Origin: Candidatus Helarchaeota archaeon
GTDB lineage: Archaea > Asgardarchaeota > Lokiarchaeia > Helarchaeales > HEL-GB-A
Length of the DNA stretch: 25,783 nucleotides
Assembly (NCBI GenBank): GCA_016840125.1
Contig: JAEOSY010000660.1
Location: 1-25,783, forward strand
Reading direction: 5' to 3'
Position numbers and translations under genes: made by a program. Shown here in pieces: positions 7,389 to 15,378 of this stretch. Position 1 is the stretch's first letter; each line of letters begins with the position of its first letter. The notes under the pieces were generated by a model that did not search any database, had not been told where the DNA came from, and worked only from the letters and a program-made list of their open reading frames with translations.

Positions 7389-8459
7389 TCATTTTCCTTT
7401 CATCTCTGAAAATTTTTCAACGCCGGTTTTCACTGCCAGTAGATTTTCGAGGGGTACGCCCCAGCCGACTTCACATCCGTGGGCCAGAATAAATTTGCCG
7501 CCAGGGGTTAAGGCGTTCAAATTTTCAATGACTTCCTTTTCAACATCTTGTGGAGTCCCCGTGAGGGTAGGACCAGTTTGGTTTAAAGTACCAATGATGT
7601 AAATCTTGTGTTTTTTCTTCATCTCTTTCCAGTAATTCACATCGGAGTTTCCAAAGGGATCAAAGGTGGGTTGAACCCCAAGCAATCGACAGTCCGTAAT
7701 CATTTGATCCCAATAGGGTTTCCGCCCACAATTATGCATTACGATGCCCATCCCCGTTTTTTTCCTAAATTTATTCACCCATTTCCCCTCAATTTCCCAG
7801 AAATCTTTGTAAGACGCCATATCTTTATTCCCTAGATAGGAAATATTTATATCAATTAGCGGTGTTCCACCCATTTCATCCTTCCATACTTCTAAAAATC
7901 CTAAATTCGATTGATAGATTTTTTCTGCTAGTTTGGGCAGCAAATCAGGATTTAAATAAAAATCAGTCCAAGCCTGCTCCCCCCGCATTTGTTGGATAGG
8001 ACCCCAGGTAAGATCTGAAAAGAAGAAATTGCCCGCCATTGGGCTATGGGTTAGTTCCTTGAGGTGTTTGAAGGCTTTAATTAAAGTGGGATATAAGCCT
8101 GCCTTTCTATGATCGGGAATTTCAAGTTGATCTACGTCCTCAGGAGTTTTTAGCAAACGGTCTTCGGGAGTGGCTGTAGAAGTTAGATATTTTCTATGAA
8201 TAAATTTTGCGCCAAATGCTTCTGCGGTAATTAAAGCAGGGTCTAGAGCAACATAGGGAATATCAGACCCAAAGAATTCTTGTGTTTTTACAGTAGCTTT
8301 TGCCCAAAATTCAGGAGAATTATATAAATCGGGAATTGTACACCCCATGACTCGAGATATCATTTGTTCAGCAGCCATAATCGTAAAAGGAGGACGATCG
8401 GTTTCTCCACCCATTAATGCAGTTGTAACCCGTTCAATTTTTTCATTCCAATCATACAT
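7389..8459 (-). CDS. Uroporphyrinogen-decarboxylase-family corrinoid methyltransferase (MtaA/MtbA-like)
   Basis: A TIM-barrel protein of 356 residues in the UroD family branch that moves methyl groups between methylcorrinoid proteins and a thiol or other acceptor. The zinc site of MtaA/MtbA-type enzymes is intact as H-x-C (His242, Cys244, in MHNCGRKP) and a distant Cys329 (AHGCEVGWG). True heme-pathway decarboxylases lack this site. Other family marks are RPPF near residue 22 and the C-terminal TPGGKFILAHGC. It lies 35 bp after a B12-binding protein gene, which supports a methyl-transfer role. Because CoM biosynthesis genes lie a few kilobases away, CoM is a plausible acceptor, but other acceptors such as tetrahydropterin or homocysteine cannot be excluded. 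Confidence 0.85.
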   Translation of the reverse strand: MYDWNEKIERVTTALMGGETDRPPFTIMAAEQMISRVMGCTIPDLYNSPEFWAKATVKTQEFFGSDIPYVALDPALITAEAFGAKFIHRKYLTSTATPEDRLLKTPEDVDQLEIPDHRKAGLYPTLIKAFKHLKELTHSPMAGNFFFSDLTWGPIQQMRGEQAWTDFYLNPDLLPKLAEKIYQSNLGFLEVWKDEMGGTPLIDINISYLGNKDMASYKDFWEIEGKWVNKFRKKTGMGIVMHNCGRKPYWDQMITDCRLLGVQPTFDPFGNSDVNYWKEMKKKHKIYIIGTLNQTGPTLTGTPQDVEKEVIENLNALTPGGKFILAHGCEVGWGVPLENLLAVKTGVEKFSEMKGK

Positions 8460-8494
8460 TTTTATTCACTCTTCATCAAAAATTTAAATTTATT

Positions 8495-9145
8495 TCAATC
8501 TATTAATTCTCTTACAATTTTTAAAGCCTCAATTGCATCGTAAGCATAAGCATCAGCGCCTATCTGTTCGGCAGCTGTTTTTGAAAGCGCTCCACCACCA
8601 ACGATGATTTTCAATTGGTTACGTAGATTATTTTTTTCTATTTCCTGAATAGTATTTCTCATGCTTGAAATACTTGCGGCCATGAGACATGATAGCCCGA
8701 CTAGATCTGGCTTTAACTCTTTAATTTTTTGAATCCAAAGCTCGATTGGAACATCTACACCTAGATCATGAACTTCTATCCCACTAATTGTTAAAATTGT
8801 GCTCACTATATTCTTCCCAATGTCATGAAGGTCCCCACTCACAGTTCCTAGTAAAATAACGCCAGATGTCTCAAATTCAGTTTTTAAATGAGGTTTTAGT
8901 AAATCAATGGAGTTATTTGTAATTAGTGCTGCAAACATCAGCTCCGGAATGAAATATTCGCCAACTTCAAACTTGTTCCCAACCGTTTTCATTCCTTCGT
9001 ATAAGCCATTCATTATAATATCGTATGCAGGTATTTGATTTTCTATAGCTTCTTTAATCAAGCTAAGAACCTCGTCCATTTTTAAATTAACAAGAAAATT
9101 TTGGATTTTATCAAACAATTCTGCTTCCATTTTTCTCATCTTCAC
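8495..9145 (-). CDS. B12-binding corrinoid protein (MtaC/MtbC-like)
   Basis: Carries the methyl group on cobalamin between two methyltransferases. The N-terminal four-helix cap (about 1-90) has the expected N-G-L-EGM-x-VG-x-x-F-x-x-G-EYFIPELM pattern. The Rossmann-type B12 domain follows, with G-D-L-H-D-I-G (the DxHxxG motif; His107 should be the lower axial cobalt ligand), the hinge LVGLSCLM, and IVGGGALS. Length is typical for this group. The start is probably GTG at 9145; ATG at 9139 and 9130 are alternatives. AGGAG at 9161-9165 lies within the end of the upstream gene. It is co-transcribed with the zinc-ribbon and methyltransferase genes. The substrate-specific first methyltransferase (MtaB/MtbB/MttB type) is not seen in the window. 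Confidence 0.9.
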   Translation of the reverse strand: MKMRKMEAELFDKIQNFLVNLKMDEVLSLIKEAIENQIPAYDIIMNGLYEGMKTVGNKFEVGEYFIPELMFAALITNNSIDLLKPHLKTEFETSGVILLGTVSGDLHDIGKNIVSTILTISGIEVHDLGVDVPIELWIQKIKELKPDLVGLSCLMAASISSMRNTIQEIEKNNLRNQLKIIVGGGALSKTAAEQIGADAYAYDAIEALKIVRELID

Positions 9146-9156
9146 AGGTTATGTTT

Positions 9157-9420
9157 CTATCTCCTATAAGACCAGCCAAATTGGTCATAATAATCTTTGA
9201 AATTCACGTTGAATTTGTAATTTGTAAAAGACGGAATTTCATGGTCACATCTTGGACATCTCACAAATCCACAATCACCCAATACCCCCTTAGAACAGCC
9301 CATGCACGCAATTGCCCTAGAGTGCATTTCTGAAAACAGAAAACCACATTTTGGGCATTTTATTTTATGTAATACTTCTTGAGGGATGTTTAAACCATGG
9401 ATTTTGGATGATGGTTTCAA
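9157..9420 (-). CDS. Small zinc-ribbon protein heading the corrinoid operon
   Basis: An 87-residue protein with closely spaced Cys pairs: C22-x2-C25, C39-x2-C42, C50 then C55-x2-C58, with H33 between. This can build one or two zinc sites. The block ending in CGFVRCPRCDHE resembles a small zinc-ribbon family of anaerobic archaea, but I cannot name a function. The C-terminal 27 residues are aromatic-rich and lack motifs. Start is TTG at 9420, supported by AAAGGT just upstream. It ends 11 bp before the corrinoid gene, so it is probably part of that unit, perhaps as an accessory or regulatory factor. Confidence 0.7.
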   Translation of the reverse strand: MKPSSKIHGLNIPQEVLHKIKCPKCGFLFSEMHSRAIACMGCSKGVLGDCGFVRCPRCDHEIPSFTNYKFNVNFKDYYDQFGWSYRR

Positions 9421-9506
9421 AACCTTTCACCAGATACAACTTTAAAATGTTTAGTATAAATAACCAGTCCTAAGAAAAAAAGAAATGATATTTTTATAAG
9501 TCTCAT

Positions 9507-9821
9507 CTAATAACTTAGGCCATGCTGTTGAGCCTTTTGCTTAGCCCATTCACAATCTGCATCTAATCCCATTTGAATAATTGCTTCTGCTTCTGGATTT
9601 AAGATTTTGATATGGACCGGAAATGGTTTACTTTCCTTACCTGGGGGTCCTCCGGGAGCCATAACTTCGATAAATGTCCATTCAGATACTTGATCAAACA
9701 TACTCTTAATTATGGCGCACCAGCTCTTTGTAGGAACACCCATCCGTGTCAATTGGGAACCAATTTTTAAAAGTTCGCTGCTGAATTTCGTGACAATGGG
9801 TTTTTGTAAAAATCTTGACAT
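9507..9821 (-). CDS. Conserved-looking hypothetical protein, 104 aa
   Basis: I do not recognise this protein. It is soluble, with mixed helix and strand, and contains a Pro/Gly turn (APGGPPGKESKPFP, about 55-68) followed by a strand (VHIKIL) and a helix ending in DCEWAKQKAQQHG. Coding status is supported by a good SD, GAGGTGG (9829-9835), placed 7 nt before the ATG at 9821, and by a TATA-like box about 70 bp upstream. It precedes the zinc-ribbon/corrinoid/methyltransferase genes by 86 bp on the same strand, where a second TATA-like sequence (TTATAAAAAT, about 9491-9500) is present, so it may or may not share their transcript. Confidence 0.65.
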   Translation of the reverse strand: MSRFLQKPIVTKFSSELLKIGSQLTRMGVPTKSWCAIIKSMFDQVSEWTFIEVMAPGGPPGKESKPFPVHIKILNPEAEAIIQMGLDADCEWAKQKAQQHGLSY

Positions 9822-9828
9822 TCTTATT

Positions 9829-9901
9829 CCACCTCAACTCATTTCATGATTCGAAACCCTTAGAGGATTTAATCAAATATGAGTCTTTTTATATTTATAT
9901 A
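9829..9901 (-). promoter_or_regulatory. Promoter and SD of the 104-aa gene
   Basis: On the minus strand an ATATATAAATATAAAAAG sequence (about 9884-9901) forms a strong TATA element, placing transcription start near 9865. The SD GAGGTGG at 9829-9835 follows. Confidence 0.5.
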
Positions 9902-9959
9902 TTGTTCCTAAAATTGAAAATTTTTAAAAAAATGAAAGGTTAGATAGATTTCCTTGAAT

Positions 9960-11774
9960 TTATGAATGAATTATTCGATCTTCTTCTGCGGGTGAGAGAG
10001 GTTCAGCCACAAATTCGCAGATCTCGTCGCCTTTTGCAATACATTTAACTTCGCGACAGACAATCTTTTGTTTAGTGATAAATTCAAAAATCCCTGCAAC
10101 TACTCCAGCAATTAAGGCATCGGAAGCAGCATGTTTTTGTTGCATTGAAGTCCCGAATATGGAATTTTTTAAAGTTACTCGAGCATAGCCCGTCTCTATA
10201 TTTGCTTCCTGGATTTCTGTAATACCCCACCCACGGACACCGACAATCTGAGCGTAAGCGCGGAAAATGGCTTCACCCTCTAAATTAAATCGCTCAGATA
10301 TTTGTTTCGCAAATTGTAACGCCATCATTTCTCCAGCATGGTACATTATCTCACTTGCGCGTTCCTCGCCTGCTAAGTCTTCTATACTCCCTATAATAGT
10401 CATGAGCGTCCCTTTTGGCATGAGGAGGACGCGAAGACCCATCAAGGACAAAGTACCTTCATTATCGATTGTTAATTGATCTTTTGCCTTTTGAAGGTCC
10501 AAATTCAAGAAGCCCAATTCTCGAGCTGGACTAGCAACAAATTCACAATGATCGTCCCCTGTGGCACTACATTTTGTTTCTATAGTATCCCAAACCTCTC
10601 CAGTTACTGATTCAAGAATAGATGTAATAAATCCTGCAGCTTCTTGGTGGATTGGATTATTTGCTTTAAAATTCCATAAATTATGGGCATGGAGTACCAC
10701 AATTCCTTTGTGTAAATCAAAGGTTTTACTAATTATTTTCCCGTACCCTAGCACACCAACCTGGCGCATGATGGCAAAAGGTCGAGTTAAATCTCTGGTT
10801 TTATAAAAAGAAGTTAAATATCGAAAAAATTCTTTCCCAGCAACTTTTCCGATTATAAAATACATTTTACAATACTCGTCATAGCTTAACTTTTGGTACA
10901 TCCTTTGAATAACCTGTACATACTGGTTTACAGGGAGAATTAGATATCTCAAACCGAACATTTCGATATTATTATCTACTAAGCTCATATTATTCTTCAA
11001 AACTTCGAAGTCATCCAGCATTCTGGTTTGAATTCTAATTTTTTTGGTTGTAACAGAATATGGAACTTCAGTACTTACCAGTTGACCGCCGTAATAACGA
11101 TTTTTAAGTATTCGGAGATGGGGAACGAAAATTCCACTTATTTCTTGTACGCGAAGGTTGATAATAATATCAGCCATATTTTCGAGTGCCGTTACGAATT
11201 GAGTGGAATGGGCAGGTCGATCCAAATAAAATAAGCCTAAATCATCTCGACTTTTAATTGCTTTAAAAAATTGCCGAAAAAATCGGAGAGCCTTGGCCTC
11301 ATCACCTATTGTAATGAACATATTAGTGATATCATCGAAAATCCAACGGACGGTCTCTTCAGCCTCACAAATGTCTTCCCGCGATTTATCGATTATATAT
11401 TTTACTTTAGCGATATCATTCGGCTTGTCAATATCGATTATTACATCCTTGTATGCAAAAGTCTCGGGATATTCCACGGGACCATAACAATTAACTATAA
11501 AGAACCGGTTGGCTTGGATAGCGGATTGTAAATCAGCAGGACTTGAAATCATTTCTGGTAATTCGAGTAAATGATGCGGAGGATACTTATATTCCACTAT
11601 AAATACTCTCCCTTCGTCCTTTCTTAATTCTTCTAGAGCGAAATACCCTGTAAATGCACCTTTGTTCGTAGCGGGATGCTCAGAAGTTATTAAGATCGTG
11701 CTACCTGGTGCAACCCCGCCACCCAATAATTGATCTAGCGACTCTATTCCGAACTTATCAAATTGTCTCCGCAT
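9960..11774 (-). CDS. KaiC-like (degenerate RecA-type) ATPase domain fused to two V4R domains
   Basis: A 604-residue protein. Residues 1-230 follow a KaiC/GvpD-type RecA fold: GIESLDQLLGGGVAPGSTILI, a loop where Walker A should be (SEHPATNKGAF, 31-41), and WIFDDI (144-149) at the Walker B place. The P-loop lacks the GxxGxGKT consensus, so ATP hydrolysis is doubtful. Two V4R (4-vinyl reductase-like) ligand-binding domains follow, about 272-416 and 443-592. Each ends in a matching Cys motif: K-C402-x7-C410-EF and K-C578-x7-C586-EF. V4R domains sense small hydrophobic or tetrapyrrole-like ligands in regulators, so this is probably a sensor or signal-transduction protein. No DNA-binding domain is visible. 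It stands alone, divergent from dinB. Confidence 0.8.
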   Translation of the reverse strand: MRRQFDKFGIESLDQLLGGGVAPGSTILITSEHPATNKGAFTGYFALEELRKDEGRVFIVEYKYPPHHLLELPEMISSPADLQSAIQANRFFIVNCYGPVEYPETFAYKDVIIDIDKPNDIAKVKYIIDKSREDICEAEETVRWIFDDITNMFITIGDEAKALRFFRQFFKAIKSRDDLGLFYLDRPAHSTQFVTALENMADIIINLRVQEISGIFVPHLRILKNRYYGGQLVSTEVPYSVTTKKIRIQTRMLDDFEVLKNNMSLVDNNIEMFGLRYLILPVNQYVQVIQRMYQKLSYDEYCKMYFIIGKVAGKEFFRYLTSFYKTRDLTRPFAIMRQVGVLGYGKIISKTFDLHKGIVVLHAHNLWNFKANNPIHQEAAGFITSILESVTGEVWDTIETKCSATGDDHCEFVASPARELGFLNLDLQKAKDQLTIDNEGTLSLMGLRVLLMPKGTLMTIIGSIEDLAGEERASEIMYHAGEMMALQFAKQISERFNLEGEAIFRAYAQIVGVRGWGITEIQEANIETGYARVTLKNSIFGTSMQQKHAASDALIAGVVAGIFEFITKQKIVCREVKCIAKGDEICEFVAEPLSPAEEDRIIHS

Positions 11775-11903
11775 GTAACCTTCACCCTACAGAGACTGCG
11801 TGAGATAACATTTAGATATTTACACGAATGGTCACTTATAACATTGCGGAATTTATGACAATGAGGGCTGACCTAGCTGAATTCATTCAGTTATCACCCA
11901 GAG

Positions 11904-11919
11904 TTTTTTAATTTAAATA
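11904..11919 (+). promoter_or_regulatory. dinB promoter
   Basis: TTTTTTAATTTAAATA is TATA-like, centred about 27 bp upstream of 11940. Transcription would start at or next to the ATG at 11942, implying a leaderless mRNA, and this supports that ATG over the TTG one codon earlier. Confidence 0.5.
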
Positions 11920-11941
11920 GATTAGATTCCTATTTGAATTG

Positions 11942-13069
11942 ATGGACCGGGTCATCTTTCACGTGGATATGGATGCGTTCTATGCGTCGTGTGAGGTCAT
12001 GCGGAATCCGGAATTAGTGGATAAACCCGTGATCATCGGAGCGGATCCCAAGGAGGGCAAAGGAAGGGGGGTGGTTATGACCTGTTCATATGAAGCGCGA
12101 AAATATGGGGTCCGGTCGGGGATGCCCATTTCACGCGCTTTTAGATTGTGTCCAAAGGGGATCTATATTAGATCCGATATGAAATACTATAAGGAAACTT
12201 CAGACAAGGTAATGGAGATTCTACGTTCTTATGCTGATAAAGATGAAGAACATATCGAAAAAACTACAGAATCCGAAGAGGACTGGGTTTATAAATTTGA
12301 GCAATGGGGAATGGATGAAGCCTTTCTTGATGTTACTAAATCTATATCAAGTAATAATATGCCAACCTCACTAGCTCAAAAAATAAAAGATGAAGTTTTT
12401 GAAAAATTACACCTTACGTGTTCGGTTGGCATTGGTCCAAATAAGCAGGTAGCAAAGATTGCCTCGGATATAGATAAGCCAGACGGGATCACATTCGTCC
12501 CCACAGAAAAAGTCCGGTTGTTCTTGGATCCCCTGCCTGTCGATAAAATAATTGGCATTGGACCCAAAAGTAAGAAACTTCTGAATAAAAAATTGAATAT
12601 TAAAACCATTGCGGAACTTGCAGATTACCCAGTTGAAGACTTGAATAAGGTCTTTGGTAAAATGGGAATTTATCTCAGTAATGTAGCGAGAGGGGTTGAT
12701 AACAGTCCAGTACAGGAAGGATATGAACGAAAATCCCTTGGTTCAGAGGTAACCTTTTCAGAAGATGTTGGAGATTTTGATACTGTTTATAAAACCCTTA
12801 ATTTACTCATAGAAAAATTACACACGTCATTGATCAAAAAGAAATTTCTCTACCAAGTTGTTGTGATAAAAATTCGTTTTTCCAATTTTAGCACTTATAC
12901 TCGCCAGCAGAAACTTAAGACGCCAACGAATGACAAAGCGACTGCCCAGCAAATAGGGAAAAAACTCCTCAAGGAATTTGAATCGAAGCAAAGAAAAGTA
13001 CGGCTTCTTGGTTTTCGATTTACACATCTTTCTCAGGCAAAATTTATCCAGAAAACACTGTTTGATTAA
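11942..13069 (+). CDS. dinB: DNA polymerase IV (Y-family, DinB/Dpo4-like)
   Basis: Translesion DNA polymerase. The palm motif HVDMDAFYASCE (D9, D11; steric-gate aromatic Tyr) and GMDEAFLDVT (D125, E126) supply the metal ligands. The helix-hairpin-helix region (PVDKIIGIGPKSKKLL) and the little-finger domain (from about 240, KSLGSEVTFSEDV) follow. The length of about 375 residues is usual. One oddity is a roughly 20-residue acidic insertion (DEEHIEKTTESEEDW...) between YADK and the catalytic MDEA, where Dbh/Dpo4 have about four residues. The protein ends QKTLFD, a likely minimal PCNA-interacting peptide. Its last 4 bp overlap the end of the convergent DUF362 gene. Confidence 0.95.
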   Translation: MDRVIFHVDMDAFYASCEVMRNPELVDKPVIIGADPKEGKGRGVVMTCSYEARKYGVRSGMPISRAFRLCPKGIYIRSDMKYYKETSDKVMEILRSYADKDEEHIEKTTESEEDWVYKFEQWGMDEAFLDVTKSISSNNMPTSLAQKIKDEVFEKLHLTCSVGIGPNKQVAKIASDIDKPDGITFVPTEKVRLFLDPLPVDKIIGIGPKSKKLLNKKLNIKTIAELADYPVEDLNKVFGKMGIYLSNVARGVDNSPVQEGYERKSLGSEVTFSEDVGDFDTVYKTLNLLIEKLHTSLIKKKFLYQVVVIKIRFSNFSTYTRQQKLKTPTNDKATAQQIGKKLLKEFESKQRKVRLLGFRFTHLSQAKFIQKTLFD

Positions 13070-13881
13070 GCAACTTCACGAAGAAAGTATTCTAAATTCC
13101 CAACACCGAGCTCAATAGCTTTTTTAATATGAAAAACATCAATTGGTGATTTGGGTTTCCAACTGGGATCAACTTTTTTCAATAAGGTGAATCCATAGGC
13201 ATCCAGCGCCACAGGATCTATACCAGCCATGAGGTAACCGATATCCTTTTTAATTCCACCGTGGCGAACTTCATTAGCGTTGATAAGTGTTACAACCGCA
13301 TCCATGATCGTTAAATCGGGTTTAAGCAGGGTATTGAGTTCGGCGATTCCATCGTGAATATTCTTTTTTCCCATATGCATATGAATGCGATCTCGTTTGG
13401 TAAGATACCCAAAAGCATTTTTCAAGGCTCCCGTCATCGAACAGTTCGGGTGAATTTTCAAAACGGGTAATGAGATGGTATAATCGTATTGAGATGGAAT
13501 GCTGGAGAAGGTCAGTTCATATCCACGAATAGTTTTTATAGTTTGCATTTCATTTTCATAAAAGTTAATAAAGGGAATACTAAATTTTTCACAAACTTCA
13601 TAAATAGCTGATTTTTTCACCTTAAAGTTTCTCACATCAACTCCATACCCATCACCAACAGCTATATCCGCCCCCTGTAAATTTTGAAGAATTGTCTCTA
13701 GCATTTTAGGATGGGTGGTGGTCGGGTATTGCTCGTGTGAAACCAAATTAATTTTAATAAGGATTTTTCCTCGTATTTGACTCCCATATATATTTAAAAC
13801 CTTATTAACGAAGGAAGTACGATCTGACGTTTTTGAAAAAAAGATTATGGATTTTGAGGGTTTATTTCCGTTATTATTCAT
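13066..13881 (-). CDS. DUF362 protein, no ferredoxin domain
   Basis: A 271-residue DUF362 protein, a family of anaerobes often linked to iron-sulfur or cofactor chemistry, with unproven biochemistry. Family marks are KILIKINLVS with TTTHPKMLETIL (about 40-65), IAVGDG, SLPVLKIHPNCSMTGALKNAFGYL (about 137-160) with RDRIHMHMG, and LTIMDAVV with VALDAYG near the end. Many DUF362 proteins carry a C-terminal 2x[4Fe-4S] ferredoxin; this one does not. It follows the DUF39-ferredoxin gene by 33 bp and is probably co-transcribed from the promoter with the 46-bp element, so a role in the same sulfur/CoM chemistry is possible. Confidence 0.85.
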   Translation of the reverse strand: MNNNGNKPSKSIIFFSKTSDRTSFVNKVLNIYGSQIRGKILIKINLVSHEQYPTTTHPKMLETILQNLQGADIAVGDGYGVDVRNFKVKKSAIYEVCEKFSIPFINFYENEMQTIKTIRGYELTFSSIPSQYDYTISLPVLKIHPNCSMTGALKNAFGYLTKRDRIHMHMGKKNIHDGIAELNTLLKPDLTIMDAVVTLINANEVRHGGIKKDIGYLMAGIDPVALDAYGFTLLKKVDPSWKPKSPIDVFHIKKAIELGVGNLEYFLREVA

Positions 13882-13914
13882 TTTCGGCGCTTTCTTAATA
13901 ACCTTCTAATGATA

Positions 13915-15201
13915 TCAAATTACAATTTTTGAAACTGGTAAAGAGATTAGAAATTCACCTGATAAAATCTTTTTCTTTAGTTCCTTTGCTAAATTTAATG
14001 CGCCGTAGAGATCAGATTGACGAAGAGCGATAGGAATTTTGCGGGATCCTATTTTTATGGTTCCAAGATCGGCTTTGAAAGCTTTTCCCTGGCATAATGC
14101 AACACAATTACCACAATTGAAGCAGAGAGAGGGATTAACCCCTTCGTCTCGTGAGAATGCCCCCATAGTACATTCTTCCTCCAAAGTACATTCGGAATTA
14201 ATCATTTTGGAGCATTCCGTACACTTCGTTTGATCAAAGGAAATTTGAAGGCTTACACTCTGCCATGCATCAGCGTAGGTGGTTTTTTCAAGGGGTTTTC
14301 GCCCCTTCACATCAACAACAACTAATTTAATTTGTTCATTAGTTTTAATTACATTTTGAAAGATTTTTTCATTTATGACAGGAATAGCTACGCCCCATGA
14401 ATTGATGACTTCAGGACCAGCAGAGGTAATAAATCCACCCGTGTATTCTGGCTTCATATCATGCATTTCAGCTATAGCCATGAGGTTAGGTTTCTCCTTT
14501 GAGCTGCGAGTACCCTTTCCGATAATGTATCCAGTTGCACCATTCATTAAAATTGGGGTTCCTATGCCGATGACGTCTAAGTCAGGGTCTTTTTGAAGGG
14601 GATTTAGTTCGCCACAGCCACAAAAAGTTGCTTCAACATAATCTCCTTTGAATGGGTGTGCAGAGAAGATGGAACTGATAGCCTCAGAATGGGGATTTAC
14701 GAAGGCGAGATAATTTTTGAATGCATTTCGGATGCCTAGCATTTTAGCAAATGGGATGTCTTTTAGAGTGGTGGTAGTTTCGAGAGTGTCTCCCTCGATA
14801 GTTTTTACTTTCACTTGAATAGTCTTATTTTCTACTAAATCACGGAATAAGTGTCCTCCACCGTATCTGTCGGGATCTGAAATACTGTGGGCAGTCCCAT
14901 AAACGATGGTATCAATTACACCAAGAAATTCATTTGGACAGGGCCCTACATAGCAAGGAATATCGTTCAGAAAAAGTTCTTTTGCTTTTCTGAAGACCCC
15001 CGCTACTTCAACTTTAAACGAAAGAATAGCGATAGTCCCACTCATCAACCCTTTCGTAGCGGTCGTAACAACGTCGACATCATCAATGGTAACTTCTCGC
15101 TTCTGGCGGATGAGATTGCAGAGTTCGTCTGCAGTCATCACAACGGCAGTACCATCTGCGATCTTTTGATTGATTTCCTTAAGGGTTTTTTCCTTGACCA
15201 T
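13915..15201 (-). CDS. DUF39 (COG1900) protein with C-terminal ferredoxin; candidate CoM synthase (ComF-like)
   Basis: A 428-residue protein. The DUF39/HcyBio domain spans about 1-320, with conserved-looking Cys in IPCYVGPCPNEFLG and TFCGCGELNPL, and GGGHLFRDLV. A ferredoxin-like segment follows (C327-x2-C, a Cys-rich loop, then CFNCGNCVALC). COG1900 proteins put sulfur into carbon: CBS-domain forms make homocysteine, and the ferredoxin-fused form typified by MJ1681 has been reported to convert sulfoacetaldehyde to CoM (from memory). This protein has the ferredoxin and no CBS domain, and lies beside genes for the preceding CoM steps, so CoM synthase is the preferred call. Homocysteine synthesis is the alternative. 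ATG at 15201 has AAGGAG about 10 nt upstream. Confidence 0.8.
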   Translation of the reverse strand: MVKEKTLKEINQKIADGTAVVMTADELCNLIRQKREVTIDDVDVVTTATKGLMSGTIAILSFKVEVAGVFRKAKELFLNDIPCYVGPCPNEFLGVIDTIVYGTAHSISDPDRYGGGHLFRDLVENKTIQVKVKTIEGDTLETTTTLKDIPFAKMLGIRNAFKNYLAFVNPHSEAISSIFSAHPFKGDYVEATFCGCGELNPLQKDPDLDVIGIGTPILMNGATGYIIGKGTRSSKEKPNLMAIAEMHDMKPEYTGGFITSAGPEVINSWGVAIPVINEKIFQNVIKTNEQIKLVVVDVKGRKPLEKTTYADAWQSVSLQISFDQTKCTECSKMINSECTLEEECTMGAFSRDEGVNPSLCFNCGNCVALCQGKAFKADLGTIKIGSRKIPIALRQSDLYGALNLAKELKKKILSGEFLISLPVSKIVI

Positions 15202-15296
15202 GATAAAATTACTCCTTAATGCCCCAGCATTGTCATTCTTAGCTATTTTTCAATTCATTCATCTTTCAAATTATATCTTATTAGACTTAAATTTTG

Positions 15297-15342
15297 AATA
15301 ATAAAGTTCCTATAAGATTATTAACTAGAAATTCGTTTACAA
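15297..15342 (-). promoter_or_regulatory. 46-bp element, copy A, upstream of DUF39
   Basis: It matches 21879-21924 without gaps at 41 of 46 positions. On the minus strand it reads from an imperfect inverted repeat (TTAACTA / TCGTTTA as seen on the + strand, 15321-15339) through a conserved ATAGGAA to a TATA-like CTTTATTATT (15297-15306). The DUF39 start codon is 96 bp further. Palindrome, invariant link and TATA-like box together suggest a regulated promoter. Confidence 0.65.
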
Positions 15343-15378
15343 CGAGCCGTACTCGATTCTTACCCTTTGGCTTTTTTA

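Noticed and set aside
7389..8459. Annotation as uroporphyrinogen decarboxylase of heme synthesis
   Set aside because: It has the HxC...C zinc site of corrinoid-dependent methyltransferases and sits beside a B12-binding protein gene.
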